This document shows, piece by piece, positions 1 to 9,105 of a stretch of 64,000 bases of DNA. Under the pieces are notes generated by a model. The model searched no databases, had not been told where the DNA came from, and worked only from the letters and a program-made list of their open reading frames with translations. Both the position numbers and the translations under genes were made by a program. The stretch covers positions 1-64,000 of the forward strand of contig CANLTI010000002.1 of NCBI GenBank assembly GCA_947494095.1, written 5' to 3'. Numbering within the stretch: position 1 is the first letter of the stretch; the number at the start of each line of letters is the position of its first letter. Source of the stretch: an uncultured Pseudomonadales bacterium. Lineage in GTDB: Bacteria; Pseudomonadota; Gammaproteobacteria; Pseudomonadales; Cellvibrionaceae.

Positions 1-393
1 TGCCCCGAAATGCTCGGTCACTAACCTATTAAAAAAAACCGGCCATAGGCAGCGCTTGGGGCTTCGAAGTCAGTCGCCCATAAGGCACTCACTGCGCCGA
101 CACGCCGTGGATATATCCCTATAGGCTCCATTGCCGCTTCCCTGCGGCAAAGGGTCTATGCAGCAAGCACCTTATGTACTCTTTTGGGGTTTGGGGTGCC
201 CCGAAATGCTCGGTCACTAACCTATTAAAAAAAACCGGCCATAGGCAGCGCTTGGGGCTTCGAAGTCAGTCGCCCATAAGGCACTCACTGCGCCGACACA
301 CCGTGGATATATCCCTATAGGCTCCATTGCCGCTTCCCTGCGGCAAAGGGTCTATGCAGCAAGCACTTTATGTACTCTTTTAAGGGGTTGGGA
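1..393. repeat. Two tandem copies of a 196-197 bp unit
   Basis: Unit 1 begins at 1 and unit 2 at 197. They are nearly identical along their whole length, and a third unit starts at 394 but diverges after about 9 bases. Each unit carries an A-run, a GC-rich stretch and the start TGCCCCGAAATGCTCGG. Short open frames on either strand are repetitive and have no recognisable domain, so I read this as non-coding repeat DNA. The window starts inside the array, so more copies may lie to the left. Confidence 0.85.
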
Positions 394-555
394 TGCCCCG
401 AATTTGATCGTGGCGAAACCGAGTAGACTAGCGATACTGGAGTATCGCGCGTGAGTAGGCATGCAACTCGCCGTGAACTACCCATAAATGAACGCTCTAC
501 TGCTAGTATGTCGATAAATGGGCTCTTACGCGTTAGATATAAATATCGAGATAAA
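394..555. other. Non-coding stretch with a small palindrome
   Basis: This is the region between the tandem repeat and the small lipoprotein gene. It contains a perfect inverted repeat, GCGATACT-GG-AGTATCGC, at 431-448. A minus-strand frame of 84 codons spans it but runs into the repeat units and has no family resemblance, so it is not called as a gene. Confidence 0.4.
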
Positions 556-587
556 ATGAAATACATCATTATCCTTTTTTATGCGCT

Positions 588-1058
588 TTGAGTGCTTGCT
601 CTACTTTCCCAAAGATTACACAATACGATGAAATTTCAAATAAGTTTAATAAAAGTTCATCATCTATCATTAGAGCAGATCGTTGTTTGATAATGGGACC
701 CGCTGTCAATAAAAGTTACTACCATAAGTATCCAATCTGTATTTTGTTTGAAGACGGTGTAGGCTATATATTCACCAACAAGGATGTAAATATCAAAGAT
801 TCAAAGAGAATTTTTATTCCTTTTAACGAAATTCAAAAAGTTGCTATAAAGAATCTTGGCTTATCTAGACAGGTCACGATTATATCGTCTTTGGGTAAGT
901 ATCATTTATCAGTTAATACTGGTAACCGAATTAATCGGCAATCTACCCAGACGTGGTATGTTACTTTGACTGAAAGAGGGATACCGTCATACAAAAAAGA
1001 AAAGTTTGATGTGTACCCTGTTGAAAACACTTATCAAGTTCGTTTTCGTTATAACTAA
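588..1058 (+). CDS. Small lipoprotein, 5' end frameshifted
   Basis: The open frame of 156 codons can only begin at a TTG (588), which gives a start MSACSTFPK. An ATG at 556 in another frame reads MKYIIILFYAL and then stops. Adding one T to the T6 run at 575-580 fuses the two frames into MKYIIILFLCALSAC, an ideal lipoprotein signal with an LSAC lipobox. The intact gene therefore probably started at 556 and encoded an outer-membrane or periplasmic lipoprotein of about 160 residues. The mature part is rich in Lys, Ile and Asn with several beta-like stretches and no domain I recognise. It may be a pseudogene, a phase-variable gene or a sequencing error in the homopolymer. Confidence 0.6.
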   Translation: MSACSTFPKITQYDEISNKFNKSSSSIIRADRCLIMGPAVNKSYYHKYPICILFEDGVGYIFTNKDVNIKDSKRIFIPFNEIQKVAIKNLGLSRQVTIISSLGKYHLSVNTGNRINRQSTQTWYVTLTERGIPSYKKEKFDVYPVENTYQVRFRYN

Positions 1059-1123
1059 CTTAAATGGGCAGCCGGGAGTGTCTAGCTTCCAGCCGCCACA
1101 CCACACCTAATATTCGATGAGTT

Positions 1124-1276
1124 TTAGACCTCCTCATAAAGCGGAGAAGAGCCAGCGTAGAGCTTGCCGAGCGCTTATTGCCCGCCGGCGCCGATGTGAT
1201 TTTAAAAACCGTTTACGCAGACGCTAGCCATAAAAGGGCTGTATTACTCATTTACAGATATAAAAAAGGCCGCTAA
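1124..1276 (+). pseudogene. Alpha/beta-hydrolase C-terminal remnant
   Basis: One plus-strand frame reads VELAERLLPAGADVILK, then a YADASH segment, and stops at 1274-1276. The pattern (amphipathic helix, AGADV strand, then D-x-SH followed by a hydrophobic helix) is that of the last 40 residues of esterase-type alpha/beta hydrolases, where the His is catalytic. Nothing upstream codes for the rest of the enzyme. I infer a decayed gene fragment; the match is short and made by eye. Confidence 0.4.
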
Positions 1277-1294
1277 CTATGAGCGGCCTTTTTG
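1263..1294. terminator. Bidirectional rho-independent terminator
   Basis: AAAAGGCCGCT and AGCGGCCTTTT form an 11-bp stem around a short loop, with T-runs in both directions. It ends the minus-strand GH5 gene (stop at 1337) and any plus-strand transcript from the left. Confidence 0.85.
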
Positions 1295-1336
1295 TTTTAA
1301 CAGCGACTTTTCCCTAAGTACACACTGAATAAAACT

Positions 1337-2842
1337 TTAAGGTACACGACTGATACATTCTTTTAAACCGTCAGGGTTTTCATTCCACTGCCAAGGCCAG
1401 CCACCGGCATAACCATAGTCGGCTAAACGCTGACAGAGGTCTTCTTTTTCGACTTTATCATCCAACACATCTAGCGCTTCTTTAACATAAAACTCACCCA
1501 CAACAATAGGTTTATTAACACCCCAGTAATCTGCCTTATGATGAAAAGGCGACCAGGCACCATTGCGGCCTTCATTGTTATAATAGTGCGGCTCGTAAAA
1601 GTCTAATGTCGCTTGCGTATCGCCATCGGCAGCCGCAATTAACGCTTCATCGCTGTACCAATTACTGCCGCCAGCCACATCAGAATTGTATTTACCCATC
1701 GATTTAGAGCCTGTGGTGACTAAAGCTACTTCGCCATTGGCTAGTGCTTCGCGATGTATAGCCGCTGCCATTTTGGCTTGTGTGCGCTGTAGCTGCGCTT
1801 TGGTCGGTATTGGCCCGCCATAAAACTCAGTCCTCTCTCTAAACCAGGTTTCAGTCATGTTTTCGGGCTCGTTAAATAACTCCCAGGCAATTAATTGTGG
1901 GTGTTTATTTAACGCTTTTACCATGGGTACTAAGGCATTATCTAAATAAGATTGCAGCACATCGTCGTTGGATAATAACTGGTAATTATTTTGAGTCGGT
2001 GTTTTACGAAAGCTGTTATCGAGCAGCATATCAAAAGACCATAAAGCCGGCACAATATATACGTTATATTCAGCGGCTATATCGAGAGCTTTTTGTAAGT
2101 CGGCAATGGTTGTACCGCCTGTGCCTACAACTTGTTGTGCGCCATTCACATTTCCCCATTCAGGCGATTTTGAACCGTCGGTATGCAGCCACCAGCGCAA
2201 GCTATTACCACCCGAGCTGCTCACATCGACCAAGGCTTCACGTAGCTTGGCTTCATTAAAACCCGCACCAAAATCAGCGGCAAAATCTATCCAAGCCACA
2301 TTAAAGCCACTCAAATAAACTTTTTCGCCGTTATACATAATGTGATCGGGCGAGGTACCACCACCTGTTTCAGGCGTATCAATACGGCAGTTGCCCGGCG
2401 GCACATCACCAGCACCGTGCAATACAATACAGCTCGCATCGTTTTCCCAGCCCCAGCCATCTTTTACACCACTTTCATCAGCATCGGTTAAATCGCCTTG
2501 CTGGCAATAGGCTACGCCGTTAGCCGCCACAGTACACAAAGGCAATGCTTCACTCGAAGAGCTCACGGCGCTCGAATTCATCGCGCTAGAGGGTGCAATA
2601 CTTGACGACGATAACGCCATACTCGATGGCGTAACAACAACACTTGAACTAGAGACTACCGATGAGCTGACCACTACGCTGTTCGAGGCTTGCATACTAC
2701 TTTGTTGCATACTGCTTTGAGCTATCGATGATGGTGTAGACGGTGTTGCTCCGCTATCGGCACCTCCACCGCAAGCAACTAGTAGCTGTGCGGTTAACGC
2801 AAGGCTGGCCCCGCGAATAAAATAAGATGAAAAGGACTGCAT
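1337..2842 (-). CDS. Lipoprotein GH5 glycoside hydrolase with CBM10-like module
   Basis: Probable secreted, surface-anchored endo-glycanase of family GH5; an endo-beta-1,4-mannanase is the likeliest activity. The signal peptide ends at an LVAC lipobox, followed by a polyserine linker to about residue 100. A Cys-rich segment with GWGWENDASCI at about 132-142 matches the CBM10 signature (GWGWEN..SCI). The GH5 barrel follows from about 165 to 500. The motif WELFNEPE carries the acid/base Glu and VVGEFY the nucleophile Glu, both intact. I chose the ATG at 2842 because the longer frame begins with TTG and AAGG lies about 9 bases upstream of the ATG. It lies 130 bp downstream of an RCC1-like lipoprotein gene on the same strand with no visible terminator between, so the two may be co-transcribed. 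Confidence 0.85.
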   Translation of the reverse strand: MQSFSSYFIRGASLALTAQLLVACGGGADSGATPSTPSSIAQSSMQQSSMQASNSVVVSSSVVSSSSVVVTPSSMALSSSSIAPSSAMNSSAVSSSSEALPLCTVAANGVAYCQQGDLTDADESGVKDGWGWENDASCIVLHGAGDVPPGNCRIDTPETGGGTSPDHIMYNGEKVYLSGFNVAWIDFAADFGAGFNEAKLREALVDVSSSGGNSLRWWLHTDGSKSPEWGNVNGAQQVVGTGGTTIADLQKALDIAAEYNVYIVPALWSFDMLLDNSFRKTPTQNNYQLLSNDDVLQSYLDNALVPMVKALNKHPQLIAWELFNEPENMTETWFRERTEFYGGPIPTKAQLQRTQAKMAAAIHREALANGEVALVTTGSKSMGKYNSDVAGGSNWYSDEALIAAADGDTQATLDFYEPHYYNNEGRNGAWSPFHHKADYWGVNKPIVVGEFYVKEALDVLDDKVEKEDLCQRLADYGYAGGWPWQWNENPDGLKECISRVP

Positions 2843-2972
2843 AATGGTCAACCTTGTTTAAATATTCATCTGACAACATAGCAGCTAATCATTTTTTGAT
2901 CGCTAACGCACAGCACATTTTAGTCATTACAGGCCAAATATTTTACACAACCCAAATCCTCAGGGCAAAATC

Positions 2973-5231
2973 TCAATCAATAAGGTTCGGCACAATAAAA
3001 CTAGGTATGTCGCCAAGTAAATACGTCGAGCCATCTTGCCGGGTAATATGCAGTGCCTCGTCAACACTTTTAATATCATCGATTGCCGCTGCAATCACCA
3101 AAGGCTCTGTCAAACTATAATTATTGTTGCCCAACCAAGTCATCAATTGATGATCATTGTTTAACGCAAAAGCCCTTGCGCCAACGAGTATGATTTTTTG
3201 AATATCTTCAGTACGAAAATAAGAAGTATAAACAGGCACAGTATTAACGTATGCATTTACCTGCACATAAGTGCCATCTTCTTTTTGCGCTATTAAAAAA
3301 TTATCGCCGTCAATAATATGAGCAATGTCGATATAATGGCCTGCAAGATTAAAGGCTTTTAAACGCGTCTCATCACCCCACGCGACCAGCTCACCATCTG
3401 CATTTAAAGCAATAAAAGCATCATCAAAAGCAGCAATGGCTTTAACATGTGTTAAATTAACGCTCTCACTATTACCACCTTTTTTTTCATCGCCCCATGT
3501 AATAACAGAGCCATCATTTTTGAGTGCCGCAAACGCAGAGTGTGTTGCGTGAATACTCGCCACATTCGTTAAATCAAGTGCTGAAGCATCACCGCCATAT
3601 TCGGCTGGGCCAAACACCTCAACGGTATCATCATTTTTAAGAACTGCAAACGCAAAGCCATTAGAAACAATATTTTTTATATTGCTAATAATAGCGGGCA
3701 ACCCAATTGAGTCGCCTAATATAATGCCATTATTGTGATCATCAATAGCCATAAAGGCATCGCTGCGTAAATCCACTAATGCGCGATAACGCCCACTGGC
3801 AGGAGATGGGATCACATCGTCATTATAGCCTAGTCTCAACGCATGACCGCTTTGCCTAATTATACCAAAACTCCCACCAATCGACGCAATCGTGTTAATT
3901 TGAGCCAGTGGTTGCGGCGGTTCAATCGCTTTTAATCCACCACCTGCTAAAAGCGCTACATCGCCATTTTGCCCCAGCGCAGCATAGTGCCTGCAGCCAC
4001 GCACACCAGTACTGGCGACTACCTGAGTAATATCTCCTATTGGCCGTGATGGTAAAGCGCCGCCTGACCTAGGCTCACCCCAAGCCACCACATCACCCGC
4101 CTCAGTAATCGCGGCATAAGCGCCAGATGTTGCCACGATCGTTTTTATATCGTACTTTTCTAAAACAGTACTATTGGTGCATTCCGCACCCCAATTAATC
4201 GCATAGCCATCACTATTAATGGCGCTAAAGCTTTTGTCTGAGGCGACCACATACTGAATGTCATGTAGCCCTGCCCCTACACTATAACCACCGTAATATT
4301 GACTGCCCCACGTAATGACATTACCGCGACCTGTTAAAGCCGCAAAGGCACCAAATGTCGCATAAATATGGCTCACATCCTCAAGCACAACACCTTCAGT
4401 ATCGCCACCAAAATCACTATCACCAAACGCCAGCACTTCACCTGTATCTAATAAGACAGCCACAGCACCATGCGTAGTCACAATATCAACAGCATTATTG
4501 ATACCTTTGTATAGCGCTACTTTTTGTGTGTCATCTATATACGTAATTGAGCCATCAGTTTTTAAGACATAATCACCGTGCAAACTGACTACAACCTTGG
4601 CCACATTGGTTTCTTGAGGTGTCTCATCACCCGATATAATATCGTATACATTCAGCAAATCATGATTATCTAATAAAACATAAAAACTGTTACTCCTAGC
4701 GATAATTTCTGTAGCACCTGAGTCTAATAAATACCCAAAAGTACTATGATAAAATTTACCGTCATGAGTAATAGCATAAATAGTGTTATCACCACTGGCC
4801 GCTTGCTTAATATTCGTCAATTCTGCCAAGTCAGAATCAATATCAGTACTATAGCCATAGCCACCCCACGTAATGATTTTGCCTTGCTCATTCTCGGCAA
4901 GAAAACCAAACTCTAAAGCAAACACCGCTTTAATATTTTTAAGGTCTTTATCTTCACTATAACCCCCAAAATTAGCATTGCCCCAAGTTTCAACATCACC
5001 ATTAGGTTTTAAAGCCGCAAAAGCAAGATTATTTGCAGTAAGCTTAATATCGGGTTTAACAGTAGCCACCGAACTACTTTGACTTGATGCACTCGATAAG
5101 GATGTCGCTACCGAAGAGCTATCAACACTGTGATGATTGCTATTGCTACCACAAGCGGTGAGTAAGCTGCTTGCGAGTACTAGCGTTAGTATTCTTATCA
5201 GCATATTATGCTGTTTAATGGTGAATATCAT
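2973..5231 (-). CDS. Lipoprotein with RCC1-like beta-propeller repeats
   Basis: A 752-residue protein with a signal peptide ending in LLTACGS (lipobox) and a short Ser-rich linker. The rest consists of many degenerate repeats of the form AFAALK-x-DG-x-V-x-TWG followed by GG, the pattern of bacterial RCC1-like propellers. Good copies are visible near the N-terminus (AFAALKPNGDVETWG) and near the C-terminus (AFAALKNDGSVITWG). The start at 5231 is supported by AAGGAG six bases upstream. Such repeats usually bind proteins or ligands, but nothing here fixes the partner. The GH5 lipoprotein gene lies directly downstream, so a role at the cell surface during polysaccharide use is plausible but is inference only. 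Confidence 0.75.
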   Translation of the reverse strand: MIFTIKQHNMLIRILTLVLASSLLTACGSNSNHHSVDSSSVATSLSSASSQSSSVATVKPDIKLTANNLAFAALKPNGDVETWGNANFGGYSEDKDLKNIKAVFALEFGFLAENEQGKIITWGGYGYSTDIDSDLAELTNIKQAASGDNTIYAITHDGKFYHSTFGYLLDSGATEIIARSNSFYVLLDNHDLLNVYDIISGDETPQETNVAKVVVSLHGDYVLKTDGSITYIDDTQKVALYKGINNAVDIVTTHGAVAVLLDTGEVLAFGDSDFGGDTEGVVLEDVSHIYATFGAFAALTGRGNVITWGSQYYGGYSVGAGLHDIQYVVASDKSFSAINSDGYAINWGAECTNSTVLEKYDIKTIVATSGAYAAITEAGDVVAWGEPRSGGALPSRPIGDITQVVASTGVRGCRHYAALGQNGDVALLAGGGLKAIEPPQPLAQINTIASIGGSFGIIRQSGHALRLGYNDDVIPSPASGRYRALVDLRSDAFMAIDDHNNGIILGDSIGLPAIISNIKNIVSNGFAFAVLKNDDTVEVFGPAEYGGDASALDLTNVASIHATHSAFAALKNDGSVITWGDEKKGGNSESVNLTHVKAIAAFDDAFIALNADGELVAWGDETRLKAFNLAGHYIDIAHIIDGDNFLIAQKEDGTYVQVNAYVNTVPVYTSYFRTEDIQKIILVGARAFALNNDHQLMTWLGNNNYSLTEPLVIAAAIDDIKSVDEALHITRQDGSTYLLGDIPSFIVPNLID

Positions 5232-5421
5232 ATTCTACTCCTTGTATTCCTTCAGTATAATTCACATAGTAATTGATCAAGAAAACTACTCGGTGCGTAA
5301 GCAGTCAGTCGTTTTAAATAATATAATAATATAGCTCTTCAGCTTAATCTATTGTGAATAGCAAGCAAAAGAGCGCGTTAAAAAATGATCAAAGAGTGAT
5401 TTAACAATAGGGCTAACCCCG

Positions 5422-6085
5422 CTAAACGCCCTTAGCTCGCATGCCAAAAAAAAGCATGCATATATTTGATCGCTCAACAATAAAATACACCACTAAAAAA
5501 CAACCGCCGACCGCTATGGCAAACACTAAGGGGCGAGGTAATAATAGTTTGTCCAATTAGACGTAGAGTTCTGTTTTCTCGGCAAGGCGCTCGAAGGGGC
5601 GCATGCCGGGGCATGTAACGCTTTGAGCAACGCAGGAGAGGAAGCAGAAAACAAGTATTATTGGATAATGTATTTTTTCCTCGTCCCTAAAGCACCTTCA
5701 AGTACGCCTCCAAGTGCAAAGCTGCCAAGGTAATAACCCGCTAAAATTGTGAATGTTTGATGCAGAATATACCAAACGTAGATCCGCCTATTCGCATACC
5801 TCACCCATGTACTGGGCCGATTCAACCACCTTGCAGACCAAGCCAGTACAGCTAACAACCAAAACCATTGATTACATTTAACGACTATATCGGGTAAATG
5901 GCGCAGCCATGGTTGACTATCAAGCCCACGCCACAACGCTATTAAAGCCCCATAAGTGCATAGCGCGAGCATCAATGTTATCCACCGTAACCGTATAATC
6001 ATAATCCATAGATTGGCTCTATGGGCAATAAAATAACCTATCACAAAAAAAGTAAAGTATACCGCATGACCGTCGCCATCATTAT
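5422..6085 (-). pseudogene. Acyltransferase-3 (OpgC-like) fragment split by a mobile element
   Basis: On the minus strand from about 6085, residues HAVYFTFFVIGYFIAHR begin the membrane helices of an acyltransferase-3 family protein, followed by YVWYILHQTFTILAGYYLG. At 5690 the frame enters the A1 element and ends artificially at 5658. Removing the element and one copy of its TAA duplication lets the frame continue (ALVFAIAVGGCFLVVYF, then VERSNICMLFFGMRAKGV) to a TAG at 5422-5424. That is the usual C-terminus of this family. The N-terminal half is missing: the fragment abuts a truncated LytTR gene on the other strand near 6085. The gene is broken at both ends, with no active enzyme expected. 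Confidence 0.75.
5530..5687. mobile_element. Miniature element family A, copy A1 (158 bp)
   Basis: The ends GGGGCGAGG and CCTCGTCCC are imperfect inverted repeats, and the similarity continues inward to TCCAAT/ATTGGA. It is flanked by TAA on both sides (5527-5529 and 5688-5690). The interior shares CTCGAAGGGGCGCATGCC with copies at 10596 and 52156. It has no coding capacity. It sits inside the acyltransferase gene, which proves insertion. Confidence 0.85.
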
Positions 6086-6260
6086 TGCTGATAAAGGATT
6101 TTGTCGCATTCATCGCTCTTACGCCATAAATGTCGATCACATTAATTCCATCAAACCGCTAGCCAGCGGTGATGCCGAGGTGACATTACACTCAGGTAAA
6201 GTATTGCCTGTCTCTAGGCGATATAAAGATGAAATAAAAAACCACTTACTGTCGGGCTAA
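6021..6260 (+). pseudogene. LytTR DNA-binding domain fragment
   Basis: From about 6088 the frame reads GFCRIHRSYAINVDHINSI and then LPVSRRYKDEIKNHL. This is the second half of a LytTR DNA-binding domain, as found at the C-terminus of LytR/AlgR-type regulators. The first 20 or so codons are not LytTR-like and overlap the acyltransferase fragment on the other strand. The gene has lost its receiver domain and the first half of LytTR. The simplest reading is a deletion that removed the 5' halves of two divergent genes. A free LytTR-only product is unlikely to bind DNA. Confidence 0.65.
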
Positions 6261-6275
6261 CAGCCTTTAAAAATT

Positions 6276-6511
6276 GTAACTATTCAGCCCAGATGAAAAC
6301 ATCACCTGATAGGTTGCTGATGAGTTATTTTTTGGGTATTTAAGCGCCGGGCCTTGCAGGGAAAGCAAGGGTTAGATAGTGCACCTGCATAGGGATATGC
6401 GAGATTAGACTTTGCAGGAGCATAAAGTCGAGGAGCACAAAATCGCAGAGCGCTTGAGCGGCCCAGCAAATGATTCATTAGCGCCCGATTTCCGCAGCTC
6501 TGAATAGTTAC
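6276..6511 (+). mobile_element. Miniature element family B, copy B1 (236 bp)
   Basis: It starts with GTAACTATTCAG and ends with its exact inverse, CTGAATAGTTAC. The interior shares blocks with the other B copies, such as TATTTAAGCGCCGGG, ACTTTGCAGGAGC and GCGGCCCAGC. It begins 15 bp after the LytTR fragment stop. No clear target duplication is visible at this copy. No open frame of note. Confidence 0.85.
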
Positions 6512-6523
6512 AAATTTTAATCC

Positions 6524-6565
6524 AAAAAAAGGCATTAAGATAACCAATATCTTAATGCCTTTTTT
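6524..6565. terminator. Bidirectional terminator
   Basis: AAAAAGGCATTAAGATA pairs with TATCTTAATGCCTTTTT around a short loop, with T-runs on both strands. It ends the minus-strand lipoprotein gene whose stop is at 6598. Confidence 0.85.
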
Positions 6566-6597
6566 ATTACCAAAATAACGTATTATTAAAAAGCCTA

Positions 6598-8814
6598 TTA
6601 ATATACGGTAAATATGAGCTGGCGCTCGATGGCAGTCACCACCACCACAGGCTGTGCGCTACCGCTGGGGCTGGCAATATTGCTGTGAACTATATCAACA
6701 CAGCTACCCTCGATGACTTGTGATTTTAGCGCGTTAAAGTCAGTATCATAATGGTGTAGCTCGCAGCTATTAGCGGTTGTCACAATAGTCACTAGCTCAT
6801 TGTTAGGTAACCAAACAGCATTGTGAAATGATGCAACTTTATGTTGAGACACCAGCGTTGTAAAGCCATCACTGGGCTCGATTGTAGGCTCTGCTTCGGG
6901 CTCTATGTCGAGATCAGCTAAACGATAAATTTCACCTGTACGTGTTGCAATAAGCTCTGAAGATGGCGTTAAAAATAATGGCCAAGGTTTTTGTTTTTTA
7001 TTATCGGCTTCAAAAGCTAAATTTTTAGCGATGTGTAATTCAGCTGTTTTTGCGTCTTGCTTAAACACAGTGATAGGGCCATTGGCGTGGCGATAAAATA
7101 AATGCTCTTGTGATGAGTCTATAACGGCAGGAGTATTATCAAATAGGTATGAACCGGTAGCATATGCGAACAAACCTGGAGGGAAAGCCAATTTGGAATA
7201 CAACTGCCCCTCGTAATCATAAAGCTGAGTATCCATTAACAAATAGTCGGCAACAGGAAGTATATTAAAACGCCGATTGTCATGCGATAAATCACCTGCA
7301 AATAAGTATTCTTGCTGTAAAGTATTTGCCGCACCATCAATCGCTACGCGAGTATATTCATAATCTTCTATATAGTGATCATTAAGCATCGGCTTTTGAT
7401 CTGCTCTAAAATAAAAAGTATTTTGATGTGCCGCGTAAGCCACCTCACTCCAAGTTTTACGAAAGGTGCCCAGCCAATTGGGCTCGAATACGATAGGCTC
7501 TATATAAGCTTCCTCTGTCGCTGACCAGCGATGAATCACTTGCTGGTCTGTCCCTATCACGTACACCAATCCGTTTTTATCTATCTCAATTTCGGCTTTT
7601 AAATAACTGAGCGGTGGCGCTAGTGCTATTGGCGGCTTATTAACCGCTAGTGTCGTTTGCGAGCCCGTAAAGGTATGGCTAGTAAGCCCAGTGAGTTCGG
7701 TATTGGTAAGTAAAGTGTATTGCTCACCAGCGCCCAATAATTTTAAATAGCGGCCGTCAAATTCGCGCGTACCCAAATACACAAAGTCAGTACTCCAGCG
7801 CTCAATGATTGTTTTTTGGTCGCTCGCTTTAACCACTAACATTTGATCGCTTGGTGTCCACACAACATCGACGACTTGCCTATCAAGCATTGGCGCAATG
7901 GCGGCTTGCGTATTGGCCTGCCTATAAAAAGACTGGGCAGCAAGCATAAGCCCGCTTTGGCTACTTTTACCCCACTGCAACTTAGGCCAAGTTAAAACAT
8001 GACGCTTAACCGTAGGAGAAGATGGCTGAGCGCTCACATCGCGCGGTGCGGTAGCGTTGCTAACAGGCTTTGTGATACGCGGGTAAAGCATATGCTGGGT
8101 ATATTTTACCTGTTCAGAAGACGCACTACCCTCAAGCTCTAATGTGATTGCATATAAGTTGCTCCCCTCTATCGCACGGCCTAATAACTGGCCATTAAGC
8201 GCTTGCCCATATGGCATAACCGCTTCGGTGCTGCTCGTTGAGGCAGGAATAAACTGCACCGCACTACCATCACTTAAGTCAAAGTAATACGGATGAAGAA
8301 AGGTCTGCTTTGCTGACTGGATGGGCGTCACAACCAGCAAGCCGTTATGAATAAACAGCTGGTCAGCATTGATCAGTGTATTGGCAAAAGGTTGCTCGCC
8401 TTGCCCCGCAGTAATACGGCTAATACTGCCGTCACTGTAAGCGACATACACTATTTGTGAACCCTCATCCGCGGCTACCGCCACTGGCTTTTTACTGGAG
8501 TCAACAGGGATAGGTGTTAAAAACTGGTTGGCGCTACCTTTAAAAGGCAGTAATTGATGGCTAATTGGCAGATAGATAAACCCGGTATCCTGCCCCTGTA
8601 CAGCGATTACTGACGCCTTTTCCTGCTCAATTAATGTCCAATAACACGCATCACCATTACCATCACTAGCCTTATGGCAAAGCGAGTCATTAGGGTAGGC
8701 ATCGGCGGTATCAGCAGCGGTATCGGTAGTTTGAACAGGCAAGGGGGCACCATCGCAACCCACTAAGACCATGCCCGCAATGCACAGGCTACCCAAGTAA
8801 CTTAATTTAAACAT
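6598..8814 (-). CDS. Large lipoprotein of unknown function
   Basis: I do not recognise the family. The ATG at 8814 gives MFKLSYLGSLCIAGMVLVGC, a clear signal peptide with VLVGC lipobox, and AAAAGGA lies about 8 bases upstream. The frame is open 18 codons further up but those residues are not signal-like. The mature part (about 720 residues) has an early Cys-bounded segment (CHKASDGNGDACYW) and then many short beta strands with motifs such as VYVIGTDQQVIHRW. This could be a beta-propeller, but I see no exact repeat. It stands alone between a terminator and miniature element B2, probably as a single transcript. It could be a PQQ/YVTN-like propeller. Confidence 0.7.
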   Translation of the reverse strand: MFKLSYLGSLCIAGMVLVGCDGAPLPVQTTDTAADTADAYPNDSLCHKASDGNGDACYWTLIEQEKASVIAVQGQDTGFIYLPISHQLLPFKGSANQFLTPIPVDSSKKPVAVAADEGSQIVYVAYSDGSISRITAGQGEQPFANTLINADQLFIHNGLLVVTPIQSAKQTFLHPYYFDLSDGSAVQFIPASTSSTEAVMPYGQALNGQLLGRAIEGSNLYAITLELEGSASSEQVKYTQHMLYPRITKPVSNATAPRDVSAQPSSPTVKRHVLTWPKLQWGKSSQSGLMLAAQSFYRQANTQAAIAPMLDRQVVDVVWTPSDQMLVVKASDQKTIIERWSTDFVYLGTREFDGRYLKLLGAGEQYTLLTNTELTGLTSHTFTGSQTTLAVNKPPIALAPPLSYLKAEIEIDKNGLVYVIGTDQQVIHRWSATEEAYIEPIVFEPNWLGTFRKTWSEVAYAAHQNTFYFRADQKPMLNDHYIEDYEYTRVAIDGAANTLQQEYLFAGDLSHDNRRFNILPVADYLLMDTQLYDYEGQLYSKLAFPPGLFAYATGSYLFDNTPAVIDSSQEHLFYRHANGPITVFKQDAKTAELHIAKNLAFEADNKKQKPWPLFLTPSSELIATRTGEIYRLADLDIEPEAEPTIEPSDGFTTLVSQHKVASFHNAVWLPNNELVTIVTTANSCELHHYDTDFNALKSQVIEGSCVDIVHSNIASPSGSAQPVVVVTAIERQLIFTVY

Positions 8815-8895
8815 CCTAGTATTCCTTTTAAAGAGAAATTGTTTGTAATATTTGATAGCACCGCTCAATATTCATCACGCAAGGCTAAAAAGTGC

Positions 8896-9105
8896 GTAAC
8901 TATTCAGTCAAGCTAACAAATCCCTCTTAGGAGGGTGCTGATGGGTTATTTTTTGGGTATTTAAGCGCCGGGAGCGCTTATATAGCGACCAGCCCCAGCA
9001 TGGATGCGTGGGGGTAGACTTTGCAGGAGCACAAAGTCGCAGATGGCTTGAGCGGCCCAGAAAATGATTCATTAGCGCCCAATTTCAGCACCTCTGAATA
9101 GTTAC
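8896..9105 (+). mobile_element. Family B element, copy B2 (210 bp), 8-bp TSD
   Basis: Inverted ends GTAACTATTCAG/CTGAATAGTTAC enclose an interior nearly identical to copy B5. The 8 bases AAAAGTGC occur immediately before (8888-8895) and after (9106-9113), a perfect target-site duplication. The GTAA ends and 8-bp duplication are those of IS66-family transposition, so this looks like a non-autonomous IS66-type derivative. Confidence 0.92.

Noticed and set aside
1..393. CRISPR array
   Set aside because: The unit is 196 bp and contiguous, without 25-40 bp repeats and unique spacers.
315..569. 84-codon minus-strand frame across the tandem repeat
   Set aside because: It runs through repeat DNA, lacks a ribosome site and any domain; most likely chance.
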